From Streptomyces sp. A1277 (GTDB lineage: Bacteria > Actinomycetota > Actinomycetes > Streptomycetales > Streptomycetaceae), in contig NZ_SSBI01000002.1 of assembly GCF_004795015.1 (NCBI RefSeq), positions 222,905-286,904 of the forward strand: a DNA stretch of 64,000 bases. Direction: 5' to 3'. Every line of letters begins with the position of its first letter. The stretch's first letter is position 1. The notes beneath the pieces are model-generated. The model saw only the letters and a program-made list of their open reading frames with translations. It did not search any database and had not been told where the DNA came from. Made by a program: the position numbers and the translations under genes. Positions 1-6,927 of the stretch are shown here, one piece after another.

Positions 1-133
1 CGGCGAGTCCGCCGAGGCTGCCGAGGTAGGCGCTCGCCCGCATGGCGCCGCCGGGCAGGCAGATCAGCGGTGTGCCCTCGCCTTTGGTGTGGTAGGCCAG
101 CTCGGTCCCGTCGTACGTGTGGAAGGTCGGCAT
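1..133 (-). CDS. Alpha/beta hydrolase, N-terminal fragment cut by window edge
   Basis: The minus strand opens with ATG at 133 and reads MPTFHTYDGTELAYHTKGEG, continuing into LICLPGGAMRASAYLG. This matches the first beta strands and oxyanion-loop start of alpha/beta-fold hydrolases, which usually read as xLxxxPGGPxxxxxYL. Only the first 44 codons lie in the window, so the catalytic Ser-Asp-His triad cannot be checked and the substrate is unknown. It is divergent from the phenylacetate-CoA ligase gene, leaving about 180 bp of shared promoter region. The ribosome site is weak (GGATGG about 4 nt upstream). Confidence 0.7.
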   Translation of the reverse strand, partial: MPTFHTYDGTELAYHTKGEGTPLICLPGGAMRASAYLGSLGGLA

Positions 134-263
134 GGACCCATCCAAACAGGGTCGTACGGGTGATGCAGCCGTGTTCGGTACGGGCGTATCCGGGTGGGCG
201 GGCGAGATGCGTCGCCCCTCTTGCCAGGGGACGGAAGATCCTGAATTACTGCTCCGGAGGAGG

Positions 264-281
264 CGACCGAATGATCGGTCG
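264..281. promoter_or_regulatory. Candidate operator: CGACCG-N6-CGGTCG palindrome upstream of paaK
   Basis: Perfect 6-bp inverted arms separated by 6 bp, ending 34 bp before the paaK start. The core ACCG-N6-CGGT matches the ACCG...CGGT half-sites described for the TetR-type PaaR regulator of Corynebacterium. The binding protein here is an inference. Confidence 0.4.
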
Positions 282-315
282 TCCGCACGGCGCGCACGCA
301 ACGAGGGAGGCCCGC

Positions 316-1599
316 ATGACGGCTCTGCTGGACGCGGCGGAACGGATGGGCCGCGCCGAGCTGGAGGCGCTCCAGCTGGAACGGCTGCGGGCCACGCTGC
401 GGCACGCGTACGAGAACGTCGGTCACTACCGGGCGGCGTTCGACCGGGCCGGGCTGCGCCCGGAGGACTGCCGCTCGCTCGCCGATCTGGCCCGGTTCCC
501 GTTCACCACCAAGGCCGACCTGCGGGACAACTATCCGTTCGGGATGTTCGCGGTGCCCGAGGACCGGGTGCGCCGCATCCACGCCTCCAGCGGGACGACG
601 GGCCGCCCGACGGTCGTCGGCTACACCGCGAAGGACCTGGAGACCTGGGCGGACGTGGTGGCCCGTTCCATCCGGGCGGCGGGCGGGCGCCCCGGGCACA
701 AGATCCATGTGGCGTACGGGTACGGGCTGTTCACCGGCGGGCTCGGGGCCCACTACGGGGCGGAGCGGCTCGGCTGCACGGTCGTCCCCGCTTCGGGCGG
801 CATGACGGCCCGCCAGGTGCGGCTGATCCAGGACTTCCGGCCCGACGTCATCATGGTGACGCCCTCGTACATGCTGACCATCCTGGACGAGTTCGAGCGT
901 CAGGGCGTCGACCCCCGGACGACCTCGCTGAAGGCGGGGATCTTCGGGGCCGAGCCGTGGACGCAGGAGATGCGGCGCGAGATCGAGGAGCGGTTCGCGA
1001 TCGACGCGGTCGACATCTACGGGCTGTCGGAGGTGATGGGGCCGGGCGTGGCGCAGGAGTGCGTGGAGACGAAGGACGGGCTGCACATCTGGGAGGACCA
1101 CTTCTATCCGGAGGTGGTCGACCCGTTCACCGGCGAGGTGCTGCCCGAAGGGGAGAAGGGCGAGCTGGTGTTCACCTCGCTCACCAAGGAGGCCATGCCG
1201 GTGATCCGGTACCGGACGCGGGACCTGACCCGGCTGCTGCCCGGTACCGCCCGGGTCTTCCGGCGCATGGAGAAGGTCACGGGCCGCAGCGACGATCTGG
1301 TGATCCTGCGCGGGGTCAATCTCTTTCCGACCCAGATCGAGGAGATCGTGCTGCGGACGCCGGGGGTGTCGCCGCACTTCCAGCTGCGGCTGACCCGCGA
1401 GGGCCGGCTCGATGTGCTGACGGTGCGGGCGGAGGCCCGGCCGGGGGCCACGCCCGAGCAGCGGGCGGCGGCCGCGGCCTCGGTCGCGGCGGCGGTCAAG
1501 GACGGGATCGGGGTGTCGGTGGGCGTCGAGATCCTCGACCCGGAGACGCTGGAGCGGTCGGTCGGCAAGTTCCGGAGGATCGTGGACGAGCGGGGATAG
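316..1599 (+). CDS. paaK: Phenylacetate-CoA ligase (PaaK family)
   Basis: A 427-residue adenylate-forming enzyme that activates phenylacetate, or a related aryl acid, to its CoA thioester with ATP in the cytoplasm. The AMP-binding P-loop SSGTTGRPT is at residues 91-99, the family motif YGLSEVMGPG lies mid-protein, and the small C-terminal domain ends in SVGKFRRIVDERG, whose Lys is the usual adenylation lysine. The length matches E. coli PaaK (437 aa). ATG 316 was chosen because GAGGGAGG lies 5 nt upstream and the homology begins there; an open frame extends further upstream but is not PaaK-like. No ring-epoxidase (paaABCDE) genes adjoin it, so it may act alone or with a distant paa cluster. 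Some paralogues in actinomycete secondary metabolism activate benzoate-type acids. Confidence 0.9.
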   Translation: MTALLDAAERMGRAELEALQLERLRATLRHAYENVGHYRAAFDRAGLRPEDCRSLADLARFPFTTKADLRDNYPFGMFAVPEDRVRRIHASSGTTGRPTVVGYTAKDLETWADVVARSIRAAGGRPGHKIHVAYGYGLFTGGLGAHYGAERLGCTVVPASGGMTARQVRLIQDFRPDVIMVTPSYMLTILDEFERQGVDPRTTSLKAGIFGAEPWTQEMRREIEERFAIDAVDIYGLSEVMGPGVAQECVETKDGLHIWEDHFYPEVVDPFTGEVLPEGEKGELVFTSLTKEAMPVIRYRTRDLTRLLPGTARVFRRMEKVTGRSDDLVILRGVNLFPTQIEEIVLRTPGVSPHFQLRLTREGRLDVLTVRAEARPGATPEQRAAAAASVAAAVKDGIGVSVGVEILDPETLERSVGKFRRIVDERG

Positions 1600-1606
1600 C
1601 TGACGC

Positions 1607-1633
1607 CAACTCCTCTGCTGGCCACCGGAGTTG
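1607..1633. repeat. Inverted repeat CAACTCC-N13-GGAGTTG between paaK and the next gene
   Basis: Seven-bp perfect arms with a 13-nt spacer, just after the paaK stop codon. It could be a weak terminator or an operator for the downstream methyltransferase. No T-run follows. Confidence 0.3.
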
Positions 1634-1713
1634 CTGTGGCAAGATGGGCCGGAGTGATCGCTGTCCGCGAGGGAGGGCCCGTGTTCTCCCGTCGAAGAAC
1701 TTGGGAGCACACC

Positions 1714-2502
1714 ATGACGGCAGGCCCGGACAGGACACCGATCGACACCAGCAGGCCGCACCCGGCCCGCGTCTACGACTACCTCCTCGGCGGCAAGGAC
1801 CACTACCCCGTCGACCAGGAACTGGGCGAGCAGATGCCGGAGCTGGCGAAGGCGGGGGTCGCGCAGAACCGGGCGTTCATGCAGCGTGCGGCCGGCTGGG
1901 CCGCGCGGGCGGGCATCGACCAGTTCCTCGACATCGGGACCGGCATCCCGACCCGGCCGAACCTCCACCAGGTCGTCCAGGAGGTCAACCCGGCGGCCCG
2001 GATCGTCTACACGGACAACGACCCGATCGTCCTGAGGCATGCGGAGGCGCTGCTCGTCAGCTCCCCCGAGGGCGTCACCGAATACCTGGACGCCGATGTG
2101 CGCGAGCCGGAGAAGATCCTCGCCCACGCCCGTACGGTGCTCGACTTCGACCGGCCCGTGGCGCTCTCGCTCATCGCCCTGATGCACTTCCTGGCCGACG
2201 AGGAGGACCCGTACGGCATCACGCGCACCCTGGTGGACGCGCTGCCCGCCGGCAGCTGCCTGGTGCTCTCCCACTTCACCCAGGACTTCATCACCACCGA
2301 CCAGGAGGCGCTCGACCGCTACCGGTCGAGCGGCATCACGCTGCGGCCCCGTGACCGTGCGGAGGTGGCCCGCTTCTTCGACGGGCTCGACCTGGTCGAT
2401 CCGGGCCTGGTGACCGCCCCGCAGTGGCACCACGGCACCCCCGCGCCGGAGGGCCGGGAGATCATCGACACCTTCCACGTCGGCGTCGGCCGCGTCCGGT
2501 GA
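1714..2502 (+). CDS. SAM-dependent methyltransferase, DUF574 (S-adenosyl methyltransferase) family
   Basis: A 262-residue class I methyltransferase of a family greatly expanded in Streptomyces. The N-terminal family signature RPHPARVYDYLLGGKDHYP starts near residue 11. The SAM-binding loop FLDIGTGIPTRPN and the acidic end of beta-2 (VYTDNDPIV) follow. The family includes a solved structure with bound SAM, but substrates are unknown. ATG 1714 is preceded by GGGAG with about 6 nt spacing; an earlier in-frame start would add a non-conserved leader. It ends 18 bp from the convergent acyl-CoA synthetase gene. Nothing in the context fixes a pathway. Confidence 0.88.
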   Translation: MTAGPDRTPIDTSRPHPARVYDYLLGGKDHYPVDQELGEQMPELAKAGVAQNRAFMQRAAGWAARAGIDQFLDIGTGIPTRPNLHQVVQEVNPAARIVYTDNDPIVLRHAEALLVSSPEGVTEYLDADVREPEKILAHARTVLDFDRPVALSLIALMHFLADEEDPYGITRTLVDALPAGSCLVLSHFTQDFITTDQEALDRYRSSGITLRPRDRAEVARFFDGLDLVDPGLVTAPQWHHGTPAPEGREIIDTFHVGVGRVR

Positions 2503-2520
2503 CACGCGGCCGCACAGCCG

Positions 2521-4020
2521 TCAGGCGAAGCGGTCGCGCAGCTCCCGCTTGAGGATCTTGCCGCTGGCGTTGCGCGGGAGGCCGTCCACGAACAGGACCC
2601 GCTTCGGGGCCTTGAAGTGGGCGAGCCGCTCGCGGGCGTGCGCGATCAGCTCGTCCTCGGTCGCCGCCTCCCGCAGGACGACGACGGCGGTGACCGCCTC
2701 GATCCAGCGCTCGTCGGGCAGCCCGACGACGGCCGTCTCGGCGACGGCGGGGTGGGTGTAGAGGGCGTCCTCGACCTGGCGGGAGGCGACGAGGACGCCG
2801 CCGGAGTTGATGACGTCCTTCACCCGGTCGACCACGGTGAAGTAGCCCTCCGCGTCCCGGACGGCGAGGTCGCCGGAGTGGAACCAGCCGTCGCGGAACG
2901 CCTCGGCGCTCTCCTCGGGCTTGTCCCAGTAGCCGCTGCACAGCTGGGGCGAGCGGTAGACCACCTCGCCGGCGGTGCCGTCGGGGACGTCCTTGCCGTC
3001 CTCGTCGACCACCTTGGCCTCCACGAAGAGGACGGGCCGGCCGCAGGAGTCCATCCGGCCCTCGTGCTCGTCCGGCCCCAGGACGGTGGCCAGCGGGCCG
3101 ATCTCGCTCTGGCCGAAGCAGTTGTAGAAGGCAAGGCCCGGCAGCCGGTCGCGGAGCCGTTCCAGCACGGGGACGGGCATGATCGACGCCCCGTAGTACG
3201 CCTTGCGCAGGCCGCCGAGGTCGCGGGCCGCGCATTCGGGGTGGTTGGCGAGGGCGATCCACACGGTGGGCGGGGCGAACAGGCTGTCGGCCCGCCCGGA
3301 CTCCACCAGGTCGAAGATCCGGCCCGCGTCCGGCGCGTCGAGGATCGTGTTCTCGGCCCCCACCGCGAGGTACGGCAGCAGGAACACGTGCATCTGCGCC
3401 GAGTGGTAGAGCGGCAGCGCGTGCACGGGCCGGTCGCCGGCGCGCAGGTCGAGGGCGGTGATCGCGCTGACGTACTCGTGGACGAGGGCGCCGTGCGTCA
3501 TCATCGCGCCCTTGGGGAGCGCGGTGGTCCCGGAGGTGTAGAGCAGCTGGACCAGGTCGTCCGCGGTCGGCTCGTGTGCGGGGGTGAAGGGGCGCGGGGT
3601 GCCGAGTTCGGCCAGCAGGGAGCCCTCGTCGTCGCGCAGTCGCCGTACGGCGAACCCCTCGGGGACCCGGGCGGCCAGGTCCGGGTCGGTGAGGACCAGG
3701 GAGCTGCCGGACTGGCCGAGGATGTACGCCAGGTCGTCGCCGGTGAGGTTCTGGTTGACCGGCACATGGACGAGCCCGGCCCGGGCGCAGGCGAGGAAGG
3801 CGATCAGGTACGCGTCGGAGTTGTGGGCGTAGGAGGCGACCCGGTCCCCCGGGCGCAGCCGGTGGCCCTCGGTCAGGGCCGCAGCCGCGGTGGTGACGGC
3901 CTCGTCGAGCTCGCGGTAGGTCCAGGTCCGTCCGGCGTACCGCAGGGCGGTGCGCTCGGGGGCGCGCCGCGCGCTGCGGGTCACGAGGCCGTCGACTGTG
4001 CTGCTGCGTACACCGGTCAT
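2521..4020 (-). CDS. Acyl-CoA synthetase (AMP-forming, class I adenylate-forming)
   Basis: A 499-residue FadD-like ligase. Motifs in order: P-loop YTSGTTALPKG, the A5-type motif YNCFGQSEIGP, the A7/A8 hinge GDLAVRDAEGYFTVVDRVKD and the C-terminal catalytic NASGKILKREL. It should convert a carboxylic acid plus ATP and CoA to acyl-CoA and AMP; chain length or ring specificity cannot be read from sequence. It is the last gene of a minus-strand set with a second synthetase (77 bp upstream) and nitronate monooxygenase. The ATG at 4020 has only AGGA as ribosome site, and the 77-bp gap holds a small inverted repeat, so it may have its own promoter. Confidence 0.88.
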   Translation of the reverse strand: MTGVRSSTVDGLVTRSARRAPERTALRYAGRTWTYRELDEAVTTAAAALTEGHRLRPGDRVASYAHNSDAYLIAFLACARAGLVHVPVNQNLTGDDLAYILGQSGSSLVLTDPDLAARVPEGFAVRRLRDDEGSLLAELGTPRPFTPAHEPTADDLVQLLYTSGTTALPKGAMMTHGALVHEYVSAITALDLRAGDRPVHALPLYHSAQMHVFLLPYLAVGAENTILDAPDAGRIFDLVESGRADSLFAPPTVWIALANHPECAARDLGGLRKAYYGASIMPVPVLERLRDRLPGLAFYNCFGQSEIGPLATVLGPDEHEGRMDSCGRPVLFVEAKVVDEDGKDVPDGTAGEVVYRSPQLCSGYWDKPEESAEAFRDGWFHSGDLAVRDAEGYFTVVDRVKDVINSGGVLVASRQVEDALYTHPAVAETAVVGLPDERWIEAVTAVVVLREAATEDELIAHARERLAHFKAPKRVLFVDGLPRNASGKILKRELRDRFA

Positions 4021-4050
4021 GGCGTGATCCTGTGCGGCCGGGGCCCGTCG

Positions 4051-4065
4051 GTCAAGGGTCTTGAT
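4051..4065. promoter_or_regulatory. Small inverted repeat GTCAAGGGTCTTGAT between the two synthetase genes
   Basis: TCAAG-ggt-CTTGA lies 31 bp upstream of the 2521-4020 gene. It resembles CAAG...CTTG operators (KstR2-type uses a 2-bp spacer; here it is 3), so regulator identity is only a guess. Confidence 0.25.
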
Positions 4066-4097
4066 CCCATCGTCGCTGCCGGCGGGCCCCGTGGGTG

Positions 4098-5639
4098 TCA
4101 GCCGTGGCCCTCCCAGTACGGTGCGCGCAGCCGGCGTTTGTAGAGCTTGCCGTTGGGGTCGCGCGGCATGGTGGTGATGAAGCCGAGGCTCTTGGGGCGC
4201 TTGTACCCGGCGAGCAGGCCGGCGCAGTGGCCGAGGATCTCGTCGGCGAGCGCGTCGTCCGCCTCGTACCCCTCGGCGGCCTCGACCACGGCCCGGACCT
4301 GCTCGCCCCAGTCGGGGTGCGGGATGCCGAAGACGGCTGCGTCGGCGACGGCGGGGTGGGTCAGCAGGGCGCTCTCGATCTCGGCGGGGTAGATGTTGAC
4401 GCCGCCCGAGATGATCATGTCGATCTTGCGGTCGCGGAGGAAGAGGTAGCCGTCCTCGTCCAGGAGGCCGAGGTCGCCGACGGTGAAGAAGTCGCCGATG
4501 CGGTTCTTCCTCGTCTTGCCCTCGTCCTTGTGGTAGCTGAAGCCGCCGGTGCTCATCTTCATGTAGACGGTGCCGAGTTCGCCCGGGCCGAGGCGGTTGC
4601 CGTCGTCGTCGAAGACCGCGAGTTCGCTGATCGGCCAGGCCCGGCCGACGGTTCCGGGTTTCTTCAGCCAGTCCTCGGCGGTGGCGAAGGCGCCGCCGCC
4701 CTCGCTGGCCGCGTAGTACTCCTCGACGCACCGGCCCCACCAGTCGATCATCGCCCGTTTGACGTGGTCGGGGCAGGGGGCGGCGCCGTGGATGGCGTGC
4801 CGCATCGCCGTGACGTCGTACCGGGCGCGGACCTCTTCGGGCAGGGCGAGGAGGCGGTGGAACTGGGTGGGGACCATGTGGGTGTGGGTGCAGCGGTGGG
4901 CGTCCATCGCGCGCAGCATCCCCTCGGGCGTCCACTTGTCCATCAGGACGAGGGGGTGGCCGATGTGCAGCGCGGCTCCGGCGAACTGGAGGACGGCGGT
5001 GTGGTAGAGCGGTGAGCAGACCAGGTGGACGTTGCCGTCGAAGGGTTTGATGCCGAAGATGCCGAGGAATCCGCCGAGGTGGCTCTCCTCGGGCAGCCTG
5101 CCGGGCAGCGGCCTGCGGATGCCGCGCGGGCGGCCGGTGGTGCCGGAGGTGTAGTTCATGACCCAGCCGAGCGTGCGGTCCCGCGGGGGTGATGCGGGCC
5201 GGTCGGCCAGTAGTTCGGCGTACGGGCGGAATCCGTCGACGGTGCCGACGCCGTAGCGGTGGCTCGCGGGCAGTTTCGCCTCGTCGGCGGCGGCGGTCGC
5301 GGCCTCGGCGAAGCGTTCGTGGGCGATGAGCACCTTGGCGCCGGAGTCGGCGACGATCCAGGCGATCTCGGGGCCGACGAGGTGGTGGTTGACGGGGACG
5401 AGGTAGAAGCCCGCCTGGGTGGCGGCGAGGTAGGCGGTGAAGAACTCGACGCCGTTGGGCAGCACCACGGCGAAGGCGTCCCCCTCCGCCAGGCCGGCCG
5501 CGCGCAGTCCGTGGACCAGGCGGTTGGCCTCGGCGTGCAGCCGGCCCGCCGTCCAGCTCTCGCCGTCGGGTGCGGTCAGGACGGTGCGGCCTGGGTCGGC
5601 GGTGGCCTGGGCCCAGAAGCCGTTGGGCGGCTGGTTCAT
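4098..5639 (-). CDS. Acyl-CoA synthetase (AMP-forming), FadD-like
   Basis: A 513-residue adenylate-forming ligase distinct from its neighbour. It has P-loop NYTSGTTGRPRGI, the AASEGGG motif, the hinge GDLGLLDEDGYLFLRDRKIDMIISGG with NIYPAEIE, and C-terminal DPNGKLYKRRL carrying the catalytic Lys. The NIYPAEIE motif is typical of fatty, aromatic and steroid side-chain acyl-CoA ligases. Its ATG overlaps the stop codon of the upstream nitronate monooxygenase by 4 bp (ATGA), so the two are translationally coupled. The likely role is activating an acid for beta-oxidation; an acyl-CoA dehydrogenase lies 9 kb away. Confidence 0.9.
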   Translation of the reverse strand: MNQPPNGFWAQATADPGRTVLTAPDGESWTAGRLHAEANRLVHGLRAAGLAEGDAFAVVLPNGVEFFTAYLAATQAGFYLVPVNHHLVGPEIAWIVADSGAKVLIAHERFAEAATAAADEAKLPASHRYGVGTVDGFRPYAELLADRPASPPRDRTLGWVMNYTSGTTGRPRGIRRPLPGRLPEESHLGGFLGIFGIKPFDGNVHLVCSPLYHTAVLQFAGAALHIGHPLVLMDKWTPEGMLRAMDAHRCTHTHMVPTQFHRLLALPEEVRARYDVTAMRHAIHGAAPCPDHVKRAMIDWWGRCVEEYYAASEGGGAFATAEDWLKKPGTVGRAWPISELAVFDDDGNRLGPGELGTVYMKMSTGGFSYHKDEGKTRKNRIGDFFTVGDLGLLDEDGYLFLRDRKIDMIISGGVNIYPAEIESALLTHPAVADAAVFGIPHPDWGEQVRAVVEAAEGYEADDALADEILGHCAGLLAGYKRPKSLGFITTMPRDPNGKLYKRRLRAPYWEGHG

Positions 5640-6745
5640 GAGGCGCTCCGTCCGGCGATGCGGTTGATCCGGTCCACGGCCCGTTCGAAGCCGCGGGTCA
5701 GGTCGTCGAAGACGGCCTGTACCGGGCGTTCGGTGTTCATCCGGCCGACGATCTGGCCGACAGGGGTGCCGAGCAGGGCCGGTGTCTCGTACTTCTGGAT
5801 GCGGGAGAGGGCGTCGGCGACCAGGAGGCCCTGGAGGGGCATGGGCAGGGTGCCGGGCCCGGCCGGGTCGTCCCAGGCGTCGGTCCACTCGGTACGCAGC
5901 TGGCGCGCGGGTTTGCCCGTCAGGGCCCGGGAGCGGACGGTGTCGCCGGAGCCGGCGGCGAGGAGCTTGGCGGTCAGTGCCCGGGAGTGCAGGTCGGCCT
6001 CCTCGGTGGTGAGCCAGAGCGAGCCGAGCCAGACGCCCTGGGCGCCGAGGGCCAGCCCGGCGGCGATCTGCTCGCCGCTGCCGATGCCGCCGGCCGCGAG
6101 GACCGGGAGCGGTCCGACCGCGTCCACCACGTCCGGAACGAGGACCATGGAGGCGATCTCGCCGGTGTGGCCGCCCGCCTCGTAGCCCTGGGCGACGACG
6201 ATGTCGATGCCGGCGTCCGCGTGGTGGCGGGCGTGCCGGGCGCTTCCGGCGAGTGCGGCGACGCGGACGCCGCGGTCGTGGGCGCGGGCGACGACGTCGG
6301 CGGGCGGGGAGCCCAGCGCGTTGGCGAGGAGTCTGATGGGGTAGTCGAAGGCCACGTCGAGCTGGTTGCGGGCGACTTCCTCCATCCAGCCCGTGATGCG
6401 CCAGCCGGAGGGCTCCCCCTCGGCGAGGGCGGGCACACCGTGCTTGGCCAGGGCCTCTCGGACGAACTGCCGGTGGCCGGGCGGGATCATCGCCTCCACA
6501 TCGGCCTCGCTCACGCCCTCCACCTTCTTGGCGGGCATGACGACGTCGAGGCCGTAGGGCTTGCCGTCTGTGTGTTCCTGCATCCAGTCGAGGTCGCGTG
6601 CGAGGTCGGCGGGGGCGGTGTAGCGGACCGCGCCGAGCACGCCGAATCCGCCGGCCCGGGTGATGGCCGCGGCCACCGCGGGGAACGGCGTGAAGCCGAA
6701 GATGGCGTGCTCGATCCCCAGTTGTTGGCTCAGCTCCGTCTCCAT
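5636..6745 (-). CDS. Nitronate monooxygenase / 2-nitropropane dioxygenase family (FMN)
   Basis: A 369-residue TIM-barrel flavoprotein. The signature AQGYEAGGHTGE, containing the His expected at the active site, and the phosphate-binding PVLAAGGIGSGEQIAAGLALGA are clear. Classical members oxidise alkyl nitronates to carbonyls plus nitrite. Many actinobacterial members sit next to acyl-CoA ligases and may act on lipid-like enoyl or nitro compounds instead. It is the first gene of the operon with the 4098-5639 synthetase, which it overlaps by 4 bp. A 17-bp near-perfect palindrome lies 44 bp upstream of its ATG. Confidence 0.88.
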   Translation of the reverse strand: METELSQQLGIEHAIFGFTPFPAVAAAITRAGGFGVLGAVRYTAPADLARDLDWMQEHTDGKPYGLDVVMPAKKVEGVSEADVEAMIPPGHRQFVREALAKHGVPALAEGEPSGWRITGWMEEVARNQLDVAFDYPIRLLANALGSPPADVVARAHDRGVRVAALAGSARHARHHADAGIDIVVAQGYEAGGHTGEIASMVLVPDVVDAVGPLPVLAAGGIGSGEQIAAGLALGAQGVWLGSLWLTTEEADLHSRALTAKLLAAGSGDTVRSRALTGKPARQLRTEWTDAWDDPAGPGTLPMPLQGLLVADALSRIQKYETPALLGTPVGQIVGRMNTERPVQAVFDDLTRGFERAVDRINRIAGRSAS

Positions 6746-6788
6746 GGGCGGCAGGATGCCGCAGTCCGGCGGTCGAGGGAAGACATTT

Positions 6789-6805
6789 TCTGATGCTGCG
6801 TCAGA
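6789..6805. promoter_or_regulatory. Candidate operator: 17-bp palindrome in the nitronate monooxygenase promoter
   Basis: TCTGATGCTGCGTCAGA has arms TCTGA/TCAGA and a near-symmetric centre; only one internal pair breaks symmetry. Size and position suit a TetR-type repressor of the nitronate monooxygenase/acyl-CoA synthetase operon. No regulator gene adjoins it. Confidence 0.45.
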
Positions 6806-6892
6806 TTCTTTGTGGCTCCACCCCCTACGGGACGGCGGGCGCCGACAGTACTCTCTGCCTCGGCAGGAAGTTTCACGCTCGGAAGAGATTTC

Positions 6893-6905
6893 GAAAGTTA
6901 CTTTC
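6893..6905. promoter_or_regulatory. Candidate operator GAAAGTTACTTTC upstream of the serine hydrolase
   Basis: A perfect 13-bp palindrome (GAAAGT-T-ACTTTC) 22 bp before the start codon, in an A+T-richer patch. Its GAAA...TTTC layout resembles operators of RpiR/MurR-type sugar-phosphate regulators. That assignment is an inference. Confidence 0.4.
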
Positions 6906-6927
6906 AGGCAGTGGGAAGGGGATGTGG

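Noticed and set aside
117..2354. Plus-strand frame overlapping paaK and the DUF574 gene
   Set aside because: Shadow frame spanning two well-supported genes in another phase.
4051..4065. KstR2 operator
   Set aside because: The CAAG/CTTG half-sites have a 3-bp spacer, whereas the known motif has 2; kept only as a low-confidence inverted repeat.
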